Shown: one piece after another, positions 33,498 to 42,582 of the stretch
How positions within the stretch are numbered: position 1 is the stretch's first letter
How the letters are laid out: the number at the start of each line of letters is the position of its first letter
Source: Christiangramia lutea
GTDB taxonomy: Bacteria; Bacteroidota; Bacteroidia; Flavobacteriales; Flavobacteriaceae
Assembly (NCBI RefSeq): GCF_022489035.1
Contig: NZ_JAKVTV010000002.1
Location: 372,001-436,000, forward strand
DNA: 64,000 nt
Direction: 5' to 3'
Translations under genes and position numbers: made by a program
Notes under the pieces: generated by a model
Told to the model about the DNA's origin: nothing
The model's input: only the letters and a program-made list of their open reading frames with translations
The model's database searches: none

Positions 33498-36194
33498 TTG
33501 CAAACAAATATCCCCAATACTCTTTTTTGCTTAGTTTTCACGCTGTTCTTTTCAGTAGTTTCCCAGGCACAGGAGATTGAGACTAATTCAATTCCGGTAA
33601 GATCTGAACAGGATTCCATACCTCCTGCCATTGATGCAAATGAGATCTCAGAACAACTTCAGGAACAGGATACGGTGAAGACAGACACAGTTCGAAAACC
33701 TCAGTTTTTAACCGATATTGTAGACTATACCGCTAAGGATTATATGCGTTTAAGTCCAGGAGAAAATAAGATGTATCTCTATAACGAGGCTAAAATCATT
33801 TACGGGGATATGACGATTGAAGCCGGACTTATAGTAATCGATAATGAGAAAAACGAGGTGTTTGCCTACGGAATTGAGGATTCTATTGGGGATTATACTC
33901 AAAAGCCAATTTTCACCCAGGCACAAAGAAAGGTAGAACCAGATTCCATCAGGTTCAATTTTGATACTGAGAGAGCTTTGGTTTATAATTCCAGAACCCA
34001 GGAAGCTGAGTTCAATGTAAAGGGAATGGTCACCAAAAGAGAAAATGATTCGGTTTATTTCATGAAAAACGTCCGGTTCACTACTTCAGAAGATGTAGAC
34101 GATCCGGAATATTTCTTTTACGCCCGAAGGATCAAATTCGTACCGGACAAAAAGATCGTTTCAGGCCTGGTGAATATGTATATCGCCGATGTTCCCACTC
34201 CTTTAGGACTACCCTTTGGCTATTTCCCCCTCACCGATGAAGAAACTTCTGGATTTATCATTCCTTCTTTTGGGGATAGTCAGTTTGGTTACAATCTTCA
34301 AAACGGTGGGTACTATTTTGCCATCAGTGACTATGTAGACCTTTTGACTTTAGGGAGTTATTACACCAATGGCTCCTACACCCTGGAATTTTCTTCGAAC
34401 TATGCCAAAAGGTATAAGTATCGGGGTAATGCGCGAGTGAGATATGAGAAGTTGTTCAACAGCGAACGTGGTTTTCCCGATTTCAGCGAAAGATCTTCCT
34501 ATAACATTCAGTGGAGTCATAGTCAGGATCCTAAAGCTAATCCAAGTTCTAGATTTTCAGCTTCTGTAAACCTGGGTAGTAGCGAATATTATGCAGAATC
34601 AATCAACCAGGCTAACCAGGGTAACTACCTGAATAATACCCTTAGCTCTTCTGTTTCATATAGTAAGACTTTTGCAGGTGAACCACAGGTGAACCTTAGT
34701 TTAGCGGCGAGGCATTCACAAAACACCAATACCCAGGAAATTAATCTTAGTCTACCTACCCTACAGCTAAGCATGTCCAGGATCTACCCTTTTGCTTCTA
34801 AAGGAGGCGCAAAAAGAGGATTAATTCAGAACGTAAACTTACAGTATAACCTGAGAGCAGAAAACCAGATGAATACTGTTGATTCTCTATTTTTCACTTC
34901 TGAAATGTTTAAAGATGCAAGATTAGGAGCTCAACACCAGATACCTTTAACCACGAACTTTAAGTTATTCAAGTTTTTGAGTGTTAGTACAGGAACTAAC
35001 TATCAGGAAACCTGGGTCTCCAAAACATTTGAAAGATCTTACGACCCTACTATAGATGAAGTTGTGGTTGACACTATTAGCGGATTTGACGCCTACAGAA
35101 CTTATAATTTCAATGCCAGCATTGGTACTACCGTTTACGGTTTAAAAAACTTCGGAAAGGATAAAAAGATCCAGGCAATCCGGCATGTGATGCGACCTTC
35201 TGTAACCTATAATATTAATCCTGGTTTTGACCGCTATTATGAGACCTACGAAAGAACAGACCCAACAGATCCAGACCAAATAGAACTTGTGGACTATTCG
35301 AGATTCGATGGTACTCTTTATGGTGCTCCCGGAAGGAATTTTTCAAGTTCTATTGGACTAAGCATTAGTAATACCTTCGAAGCTAAAGTAAGAGACAAGG
35401 ATAGTACTGCTACGGAACCCAAGAAGATCATCCTTCTAAATAACTTTAGTGCTAGTACCAGTTATAATCTTGCCGGGGATTCATTAAGATTATCTCCTAT
35501 AGCTTTAAGAGGATCTATCCCTATTGTAAAGAATAAACTAGACATCAACTTCGGTGCTAACCTGGATATTTATGCCCTGGATAATAATAACCGAAGAATA
35601 GATAAACTGAACATCGAGAACGGTGGAAGCCTTTTCAGGCTTACCAGTGGTCAGGTAAATTTTGGGTACGCCTTTTCCAGCAAGGATTTTGAAGACCGGG
35701 AAGAAGAAGATGAGACTGATGAAATGGATAATGAAACCTACAGAAACGGTGGTAGACCCGATGATCTCTTCGGAAAAGGAATGGGATTAGATGGGGATCT
35801 TTTTGATGAGGATCCGTTTGAAGGCAAGGAAACTGAAAACGAAAGTTCCTGGTATAACTATAAGATCCCGTGGGATGTGAGACTCGCCTATTCTATGAAT
35901 TATTCAAATAATGCCCGCCAAAGCGATATTTCTGCCCATTCCATCATGTTCAATGGTAATGTAGAACTTGCTCCTAAGTGGAAAGTAGGGGTTAGTTCCG
36001 GGTACGACTTGGTGAATAGTGGAGTTACCCCAACGCAATTAAGATTTCAGAGGGATCTTAATAGCTGGATGATGAGTTTTAGTTGGGTTCCCTTCGGAAA
36101 TAGAAAATCCTGGAACTTTTTGATTCGTATTAAGGCAAACGTGTTAAGCGACATTAAATATGAGCAAAGAAGGGTTCCAGACAGAAACTTATAA
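33498..36194 (+). CDS. lptD: LPS-assembly outer-membrane protein LptD
   Basis: This protein of about 898 residues starts at a TTG; residues 1-24 form a signal peptide ending VSQAQ. An OstA-like beta-jellyroll (about 75-230) has YNEAKIIYGDMTIEAG, followed by VPTPLGLPFGYFPLT, which leads into the C-terminal barrel. This arrangement is typical of flavobacterial LptD. It inserts LPS into the outer leaflet of the outer membrane with LptE. A strongly acidic stretch (about 733-783, many Asp/Glu) interrupts the barrel and is probably a surface loop. The last strand does not end in a clear aromatic residue. ridA follows after 27 bases. Confidence 0.88.
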   Translation: MQTNIPNTLFCLVFTLFFSVVSQAQEIETNSIPVRSEQDSIPPAIDANEISEQLQEQDTVKTDTVRKPQFLTDIVDYTAKDYMRLSPGENKMYLYNEAKIIYGDMTIEAGLIVIDNEKNEVFAYGIEDSIGDYTQKPIFTQAQRKVEPDSIRFNFDTERALVYNSRTQEAEFNVKGMVTKRENDSVYFMKNVRFTTSEDVDDPEYFFYARRIKFVPDKKIVSGLVNMYIADVPTPLGLPFGYFPLTDEETSGFIIPSFGDSQFGYNLQNGGYYFAISDYVDLLTLGSYYTNGSYTLEFSSNYAKRYKYRGNARVRYEKLFNSERGFPDFSERSSYNIQWSHSQDPKANPSSRFSASVNLGSSEYYAESINQANQGNYLNNTLSSSVSYSKTFAGEPQVNLSLAARHSQNTNTQEINLSLPTLQLSMSRIYPFASKGGAKRGLIQNVNLQYNLRAENQMNTVDSLFFTSEMFKDARLGAQHQIPLTTNFKLFKFLSVSTGTNYQETWVSKTFERSYDPTIDEVVVDTISGFDAYRTYNFNASIGTTVYGLKNFGKDKKIQAIRHVMRPSVTYNINPGFDRYYETYERTDPTDPDQIELVDYSRFDGTLYGAPGRNFSSSIGLSISNTFEAKVRDKDSTATEPKKIILLNNFSASTSYNLAGDSLRLSPIALRGSIPIVKNKLDINFGANLDIYALDNNNRRIDKLNIENGGSLFRLTSGQVNFGYAFSSKDFEDREEEDETDEMDNETYRNGGRPDDLFGKGMGLDGDLFDEDPFEGKETENESSWYNYKIPWDVRLAYSMNYSNNARQSDISAHSIMFNGNVELAPKWKVGVSSGYDLVNSGVTPTQLRFQRDLNSWMMSFSWVPFGNRKSWNFLIRIKANVLSDIKYEQRRVPDRNL

Positions 36195-36221
36195 TGTTAC
36201 TGAAAATTAAATTCGACCGAT

Positions 36222-36605
36222 ATGAAAAAAGTAATTAAAACCAAAGCAGCACCTGCTCCCATAGGACCTTATAACCAGGCAATTTTTGCCGGTAATACCC
36301 TATACGTTTCCGGGCAAATCGCCATAGATCCAGAAACAGGAGATCTCCTCACCGATGACCTGGAAAAAGAAACTACCCAGGTATTAGAAAATTTAAAGGC
36401 CATTTTGACTGAAGCTGGTTTAAATATGAACCACATCGTTAAGACTTCAATTTTCATAAGCGACATGAATAATTTCGGAAAGATCAACGAGGTTTATGCC
36501 CGTTATTTCAATTCAGAAAATGCTCCAGCAAGGGAAACCGTAGAAGTTGCGAACCTGCCTAAATTCGTAAATGTAGAGATAAGCGCTATTGCAGTAAAGT
36601 ACTAA
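36222..36605 (+). CDS. RidA-family enamine/imine deaminase
   Basis: This 127-residue protein has the RidA/YjgF signatures AAPAPIGPYNQAI near residue 10 and ARETVEVANLP near 107, including the conserved Arg that binds the carboxylate of the substrate. Length is typical for the trimeric family. It hydrolyses reactive 2-aminoacrylate released by PLP enzymes, in the cytosol. It follows lptD by 27 bases on the same strand, so it is probably co-transcribed, with no obvious functional link. Its last four bases overlap the end of the convergent mgsA gene. Confidence 0.92.
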   Translation: MKKVIKTKAAPAPIGPYNQAIFAGNTLYVSGQIAIDPETGDLLTDDLEKETTQVLENLKAILTEAGLNMNHIVKTSIFISDMNNFGKINEVYARYFNSENAPARETVEVANLPKFVNVEISAIAVKY

Positions 36606-36973
36606 TCGTCAGATCCTTTTATTAATAAACGTGCAGTAGCAGGGTTGGTTGCCAGCGGTATATTGTGCACATCGCATAATCTCATCAGCATGAAAATATC
36701 CGGTTCATGTGGGTGCTTATCCATAGGATCACGAAAAAATATTACCATATCTACCAGACCTTCTGCTATTCTAGCAGCTATTTGAGCATCGCCTCCCAGT
36801 GGTCCGGATAATAATTTTTCCACCTTATAACCGGCTGCTTCGGTCTTTGTACCCGTAGTACCTGTAGCAATTATCTTTATTTGTTTATTGTGAAGAATTT
36901 CTCTGAATTCATTTAGAAACTGAACCATTTCAGGTTTTTTTCCATCATGGGCAATTATGGCTATGGTCTTCAT
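36602..36973 (-). CDS. mgsA: Methylglyoxal synthase
   Basis: This 123-residue enzyme has the phosphate-binding ATGTTGT segment near residue 36, SGPLGGDAQIA near 56 (with the catalytic Asp) and FFRDPMDKHPHEPD near 79. It is shorter than the 150-residue E. coli protein but retains all motifs. It converts dihydroxyacetone phosphate to methylglyoxal and phosphate, a bypass of lower glycolysis when phosphate is short. It starts one base after the pfkA stop codon, so both enzymes acting around triose phosphates are made from one transcript. Confidence 0.94.
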   Translation of the reverse strand: MKTIAIIAHDGKKPEMVQFLNEFREILHNKQIKIIATGTTGTKTEAAGYKVEKLLSGPLGGDAQIAARIAEGLVDMVIFFRDPMDKHPHEPDIFMLMRLCDVHNIPLATNPATARLLIKGSDD

Positions 36974-36974
36974 A

Positions 36975-37961
36975 TTAAGTCGACAGGATTTCAGAGATCC
37001 TTAAAAGATCCTTGTTTATATTATGTTTTCCTTTCAATGCCTGATCGAGGCTGCAGGATTCCATTTCATTGTTCATCATTCCAACCATTAGATCCTTTTT
37101 ATCATCAAGTAAAAGTTCCACAGCTTTTACAGATAACCTACTCGCCAGGACCCGATCAAAACAGGTTGGTCTGCCTCCTCGCTGAATATGCCCCAAAACA
37201 GTTACCCTGGCATCATAATAAGGAAGGTTCTTCTTTACATATTCGGCCAGTTCAAAAACGTTTTTACCAATCTTATCTCCTTCAGACACCACTACGATAC
37301 TTGAAGTTTTTCCTGCTCTCCTACTTCTTTCTAAAGAATCCAGCAATCTCTCAAGCCCAAGGTCCTCTTCAGGAATTAAAATTTCTTCAGCACCTGCGCC
37401 AATTCCACTATTTAATGCAATAAACCCTGCATCTCTTCCCATGACTTCAACAAAGAATAGTCGGTTATGAGAACTGGCCGTATCACGAATCTTATCGATA
37501 GCTTCAACGACAGTATTAAGGGCGGTATCGTAACCAATGGTATAATGAGTCCCGTAAATATCATTATCTATAGTTCCGGGAACTCCAATTACTGGTATAT
37601 CATGCTCCTGACTAAAAACCTGGCCTCCTCTAAAAGTTCCGTCACCACCAATAAGGATCATGGCATCTACCTCTGCTTCCCTCAAATTTTTCGCCGCCTT
37701 GGCTCTTCCTTCTTTGGTTAAAAATTCTTTAGACCTTGCAGACTGAAGTATGGTTCCACCCTGGTTTACAATATTACGAACACTACGAGCATTCAATTTT
37801 ACCGAATCGCCATTTATCATTCCCTGGAATCCCTGGTAATAACCCACACAGTCTGTATGATAATATGCACAGGTTCTTACCACTGCCCTTATGGCCGCAT
37901 TCATTCCAGGTGAATCACCTCCGGAGGTCATTACTCCAATACGTCTAACTTTTTTACTCAT
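36975..37961 (-). CDS. pfkA: ATP-dependent 6-phosphofructokinase
   Basis: This 328-residue PFK has the standard group-A length. Motifs are TSGGDSPGMNAAIRA (ATP site), GGDGTFRGG, PGTIDNDI with the catalytic Asp, VMGRDAGF and HIQRGGRPT in the effector/substrate region. The Gly of GGDGT together with the following residues suggests ATP rather than pyrophosphate use. It phosphorylates fructose-6-phosphate, committing carbon to glycolysis. It lies upstream of mgsA and downstream of the pfkA promoter at 38034-38061. No oddity is visible. Confidence 0.96.
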   Translation of the reverse strand: MSKKVRRIGVMTSGGDSPGMNAAIRAVVRTCAYYHTDCVGYYQGFQGMINGDSVKLNARSVRNIVNQGGTILQSARSKEFLTKEGRAKAAKNLREAEVDAMILIGGDGTFRGGQVFSQEHDIPVIGVPGTIDNDIYGTHYTIGYDTALNTVVEAIDKIRDTASSHNRLFFVEVMGRDAGFIALNSGIGAGAEEILIPEEDLGLERLLDSLERSRRAGKTSSIVVVSEGDKIGKNVFELAEYVKKNLPYYDARVTVLGHIQRGGRPTCFDRVLASRLSVKAVELLLDDKKDLMVGMMNNEMESCSLDQALKGKHNINKDLLRISEILST

Positions 37962-38033
37962 GTTTAAAGAAATTGAATCTTAAATCTACAAACTAAATTT
38001 TAAGATCTATGCATGAACACAGGTCTATTTCAT

Positions 38034-38061
38034 CAAAGTTAAAGTGATGAAAAGAATTCAA
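38034..38061 (-). promoter_or_regulatory. Promoter of pfkA-mgsA
   Basis: On the minus strand, TTG (38061-38059) is followed after 17 bases by TAACTTTG (38041-38034), an exact -7 box. The leader to the ATG at 37961 would be about 70 bases. Confidence 0.45.
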
Positions 38062-38084
38062 AACTAAATAAATATTAAAATTTT

Positions 38085-41000
38085 CTAGTTATCGGCCTCT
38101 TCCGGAAAGTTAATAAAATCAGGAGACTCAAAATTCGAAGTTTCCAGGTTCTCCCCTTCATCATCGGCCTTGGCGATCTCGGTATTAGCGATCTTCCTGA
38201 TAAGTTCTTTGAAAGTATTAAAATCTACATTATATGATAATCCTACTCCCTGGGTAAAACCAATTTCTTCACCAATGAACTGAATGTTATTTTCACGGTT
38301 GAAAACCTTAGCTCTTAAGGTTCCATCTTCATTAAGTAAAAATTCGATTTCCAGGTCACCAATAATCACAGATTCTGTAACACCTCCAATAGGCACCCCT
38401 ACCTGACCGTTAATGATCACTCGATCTGAGATCTGAGTGGACAAGGTAAGGCCAAACCTATCCACGGTTTGTTGATCTGGTGTCCGGTCTCCCTGAACAT
38501 AATTAACCCCTACCTGGAACTTACCATTATCATCGGCGAAAATGTCATTTACAATACTGGAGGCTCTTTCCGCAAGAGTTCCATAGATCGCAGCACCACG
38601 CAACCCGAATTCACTGTAAAATGTTCCCTGGGTCACCAGGAACAGCGCCTGTAATTCTGTAGTGGCACGATCATCTATCCTGTATTGCAATTCAGATTTT
38701 ACAGTGGAACTGGCGCTTGGAAAATCGATTTCAAATCCTATTTCCGGTTGCTCAATATCCCCCTGAAGATTAATAACAACTTCTACAGGGATCTTCCTGT
38801 TCACTGAAGGATTTTCAAGTAACACGGCCGGATTGGCGTTCAGGGAATAAACTGCACTTACATCTAACTGAGCGTCGGTTGGATCCCCATCCCAGTTGAT
38901 ACTTCCACCAGATTCAACGGTAAATACTTTCTGAACCAGTCCGGCATATTTAAAATTATATACTCCTTCATAAACAATAAAGTCCCCCCACATATTGAAC
39001 TTTCCATTGGTATTTATTTCCAAAAGTAAATTCCCGGAACCTCGTCCCCTCAAAGTACTACCACTGGTTTTGTCCACCACCACTTCAACTTCAGCATCAT
39101 TAGTCACATCAAGGTCAAAGATCATCTCGATACCTTTAACCTCTGGTATTTCAATCTCTTCACCTGCAAGCCTGGCCGCTTTTTCTTCAGGACTTAAGAA
39201 ACGTATGAATGAATTATCTCCAACCGATTCGGTGTCACTTAAAGGGATTTTAAAAACGGTTCCCCGCTCTGTAGCAGCAGTAACATCAATTACCAGTTCA
39301 TCTGTTGGCCCTTTTATAGTAGCTTCACCATCAATAAACGCAGTTCCGTAATAAAGTGCATCTTCATCGACTTCAGTATCAAGAACCAGCATCCTGTTCG
39401 AGTTTAAGGACAGATCCAGGAACCATTCAGAAAAATTACGATGGGAAATTGTACCATCCAGAACTCCCCTGGTATTGTATTTTGTATCTACAATATCTAT
39501 ATTTTCAAAGACGAATTGTTGCTTGGTAAGGTTTACCCGGGCTTCCTCTTTCAGGTCTATATCCACATTTAAATAAGGGATTCTTAAACCAGCCTTATTC
39601 AATCTCAGGCTTCCAGAAAAATCCGGGTTTTTATAGTTCCCTGTAACAAATGCTCTTCCCGAGGCGAGTCCACGTATATCTGTGAGCACATCTGCGCCCA
39701 ATGCAGTGAAAATCGATAGGTTCAATTTATTTAGATTTACCTCCAAGTCTATAAGAGGCTCATCCCCTGCAACATTAATATCGCCAATGGCAGACAATGA
39801 CTCAAAGCCCTGTTTTTTAATTAGCGCATAGACAGCGTAATTAGTAAGATCTTCATTTCCATCCACGTCAAGGCTAAGATTCCCCATAAAGGTGTCGTTC
39901 ACTTCCAAAGAATCAATTTGTAAGTTTGTTTTGGGAAAATATGCTCCTTTCTCCTGTAATAGGTCCAGATCGCCGTTTAAGGTTCCGGCCAGGTCCAAAC
40001 TATCAATTTCAGGAGTAATCTTTCCAATATCCACATTAATGAATTTCATCTTGAAATTCTTATAAGAAGAGTCTCTTTTTATCCCGCTTAATCTAATCTC
40101 TTCATTCTCATGACTCATTACCAGGGAGTCGATCTGCATGTCCCTGAAATTGTTATCGAATACTATTTTATTACTTAGATCACTATCTTCATTTAGATAC
40201 CAAACATTTTCCTTGAATTTAAAATCTGATCTTTGAATACCCACCACAGATTTATTTTCCTCATTAATCGTATGGAAAAGGTTAAGATTAAAAACATCAT
40301 TATTAGCCTCGCCTCCTTTAAATTCTGAACGAATGAACAGCGTATCTCTCTGGGTTACATTAATAAAACTGAATTCTGAGAAATTATAAAAATCGGTTGC
40401 AACACTATCAGCCTCGAAATAGGTATTATAAATAGGGTTTGTATTATCTACCTGAAGGTTAATATCCTCCATCATGTTATCCAGAACATCGATTCTCGGA
40501 GATTTAAAGGTTAACCTGAATTCAGATTCGTCTGATTCTACCCTTCCTCGAATAAAAGTATTTGGAGCAAGTTCAATTTCAGGAAAGAAAACTTCCACGA
40601 TCTGGTTATAGATGTCAAAATCGAATTCCATATACTGGTTCGTAGTGATCGTTTCGGGTTTATAGTTCGTATAAATACTTCCAATCGAGTTCTTCACCAG
40701 GGATTCAACTTCATTGATCCTGAAAACACCGGTAACCTCTCCATTAATCACATCTGGTGAATTAATAGTAATTGTTCTAACGGGCCCTTCAAAACTGGAA
40801 GTGATATTAAGATCATCAAAATAATAAAGGTCATTCTGGTTCTTGTAGGAAGTATTTAACAACAATATATCTCCGAAGGCATTATCCACATTGGTTCCTT
40901 TCATGTTCATGATTACATCCCCCTTAAATACAGATATGCTATCCCGGCTTACAAAATTTAATGTGTTCAGGTCGGCGTATTCTACTGAAGCCTCGAAATC

Positions 41001-42476
41001 GTATACGTTAATATCGTCAGAAACATCTATTAGTCCATTGAATTCCATTTGCAGATTTGGATCATCTGAGACAAAATATCCATTGAACAATGGATTTCGC
41101 AGATTTCCAATTAACCGAATGTCGGTATAAGTATAATCATTGTAGGTGATCTTGGAAACTTCTCCTTTCAGCTTGGTATTTAGATCTTCCGGATTAAATC
41201 CTCCCCCATCAAAGTCAAGATTAAAACTGGTTTTACCTAATTTTTCATTCTTGATAAGCTTACCAAGGTTAATATCTTTAAAGATCAGTTTTCCCTTATA
41301 ATTTGAATTGGCCGAATTATTAAAATTATTCAGTACAAAGTCTGCATCTGCCGATCCTAGCTGGCTGGTTAGGTACACATCGGCGTCCAAAGATGAACTG
41401 GTAACGAATGTGCTACCCTTAAGATTTACGTTTCCGAAATCCCTTAGATTTTCAGGTAATTTTCCTAATAGAGGCCCGGGCAGGAAATTAACCATATCGT
41501 AATAGTTGGTATAGAAATCTGAAAAACTTCCATCCATACTGAATTTTTCAGGATCACGGGAAAAGGAGCCCTGTATCTGGAAGTTTCCATAAATTTCCGT
41601 TCTATCCAAGCCTTGCAAGGCAAAATCTTCCAGGAAGAAATCATTCAATGTCCCTGTTAATTTGGTTTGGAAATTTAGTATCTGATCCTCACCAAAACCA
41701 TCATAAAAAGCTTTTAGGTCATTACTGGAAATAACACTTTCTCTAAAATTCGCTTCTACCTGTACCAGGTTTTCAAAATCGGAAAAATCGGAAAGGTCAT
41801 ATTCAAAAAAAAGATCGGCATTTATTAAAGATCCCGGAGTCTGAAGTTGCATATCTACCAGTTCCATCTGGTTTGGATCGTAATGGAATTGAGTTGAAAG
41901 ATTATCAATATGAATTCCCCGATGTTCATATCCGCTGAGCATTCCAATATCAATATCAATATTGGCACCATCTATTTGAAGTTCGTTCGCATAGATATTG
42001 AGGCTATCTACGATTAGAACGTCCTGCGCATCCAGGTTTTCATCTATAAAACTATACCTGCTATTTAAAATCTGAACATTTTCAGCATGAAGTTCAAAAT
42101 TTGGTGTATTCCCGGTAGGTTCTTTCCGAAGCTTTTCGATCAATACACCTAAATTGTCGAGATCTTCGTTCTTGTACCTACGCATCTGCATATTCAGACC
42201 TTCGATTCGTGTATCTCCAAGATTAGGGGAATTGTTAATAATATTTACAAAGCTTAGGAAGCTGGAACGCACTTCTTTTGCAGTTAACAAGGTGTCTTCA
42301 TGATGATCCTCAACATATATTTCATTGAGTTTCACATTCCCGAAATAGCTTAATGAAACCCTGCCTACAGAAATATTCACATCATTCTTTTCTCGCAGGC
42401 TGTTCGTAAGGCTATTTGCTACAGAGGTTTGTACAGCGGGAATAGAAAATACTATCAATAAAAGTATGAAGAACAA
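38085..42476 (-). CDS. TamB-like translocation/assembly module protein
   Basis: This protein of at least 1463 residues has an N-terminal membrane anchor (FFILLLIVFSIPAVQ) followed by more than a thousand residues of repeating beta-strands, as in AsmA/TamB/DUF490 proteins. The C-terminal ~350 residues form the conserved TamB domain, with the WGDFIVYEGVYNFKYAGLVQK and ALFLVTQGTFYSE regions. These bridge proteins carry phospholipid or assist outer-membrane protein assembly across the periplasm. The start is uncertain: the TTG at 42476 cuts into the hydrophobic helix. The open frame continues upstream through KKFWKILTKTLVGLVL to an ATC at 42524, which would give a proper basic N-terminus. Divergent from tsaD. 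Confidence 0.85.
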   Translation of the reverse strand: MFFILLLIVFSIPAVQTSVANSLTNSLREKNDVNISVGRVSLSYFGNVKLNEIYVEDHHEDTLLTAKEVRSSFLSFVNIINNSPNLGDTRIEGLNMQMRRYKNEDLDNLGVLIEKLRKEPTGNTPNFELHAENVQILNSRYSFIDENLDAQDVLIVDSLNIYANELQIDGANIDIDIGMLSGYEHRGIHIDNLSTQFHYDPNQMELVDMQLQTPGSLINADLFFEYDLSDFSDFENLVQVEANFRESVISSNDLKAFYDGFGEDQILNFQTKLTGTLNDFFLEDFALQGLDRTEIYGNFQIQGSFSRDPEKFSMDGSFSDFYTNYYDMVNFLPGPLLGKLPENLRDFGNVNLKGSTFVTSSSLDADVYLTSQLGSADADFVLNNFNNSANSNYKGKLIFKDINLGKLIKNEKLGKTSFNLDFDGGGFNPEDLNTKLKGEVSKITYNDYTYTDIRLIGNLRNPLFNGYFVSDDPNLQMEFNGLIDVSDDINVYDFEASVEYADLNTLNFVSRDSISVFKGDVIMNMKGTNVDNAFGDILLLNTSYKNQNDLYYFDDLNITSSFEGPVRTITINSPDVINGEVTGVFRINEVESLVKNSIGSIYTNYKPETITTNQYMEFDFDIYNQIVEVFFPEIELAPNTFIRGRVESDESEFRLTFKSPRIDVLDNMMEDINLQVDNTNPIYNTYFEADSVATDFYNFSEFSFINVTQRDTLFIRSEFKGGEANNDVFNLNLFHTINEENKSVVGIQRSDFKFKENVWYLNEDSDLSNKIVFDNNFRDMQIDSLVMSHENEEIRLSGIKRDSSYKNFKMKFINVDIGKITPEIDSLDLAGTLNGDLDLLQEKGAYFPKTNLQIDSLEVNDTFMGNLSLDVDGNEDLTNYAVYALIKKQGFESLSAIGDINVAGDEPLIDLEVNLNKLNLSIFTALGADVLTDIRGLASGRAFVTGNYKNPDFSGSLRLNKAGLRIPYLNVDIDLKEEARVNLTKQQFVFENIDIVDTKYNTRGVLDGTISHRNFSEWFLDLSLNSNRMLVLDTEVDEDALYYGTAFIDGEATIKGPTDELVIDVTAATERGTVFKIPLSDTESVGDNSFIRFLSPEEKAARLAGEEIEIPEVKGIEMIFDLDVTNDAEVEVVVDKTSGSTLRGRGSGNLLLEINTNGKFNMWGDFIVYEGVYNFKYAGLVQKVFTVESGGSINWDGDPTDAQLDVSAVYSLNANPAVLLENPSVNRKIPVEVVINLQGDIEQPEIGFEIDFPSASSTVKSELQYRIDDRATTELQALFLVTQGTFYSEFGLRGAAIYGTLAERASSIVNDIFADDNGKFQVGVNYVQGDRTPDQQTVDRFGLTLSTQISDRVIINGQVGVPIGGVTESVIIGDLEIEFLLNEDGTLRAKVFNRENNIQFIGEEIGFTQGVGLSYNVDFNTFKELIRKIANTEIAKADDEGENLETSNFESPDFINFPEEADN

Positions 42477-42538
42477 AACGAGGCCAACCAGCGTTTTAGT
42501 TAGTATTTTCCAGAATTTTTTGATACGTTATTATGTTT

Positions 42539-42546
42539 TAACTTTG
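42539..42546 (+). promoter_or_regulatory. -7 box of the tsaD operon
   Basis: TAACTTTG matches TAnnTTTG exactly, 36 bases before the ATG at 42583. A TTTTTTG tract (TTG 42520-42522, spacer 16) may be its -33 element. Confidence 0.5.
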
Positions 42547-42582
42547 CGTCTAATTTACAACTTCTATGTTCAATAATTTCTG

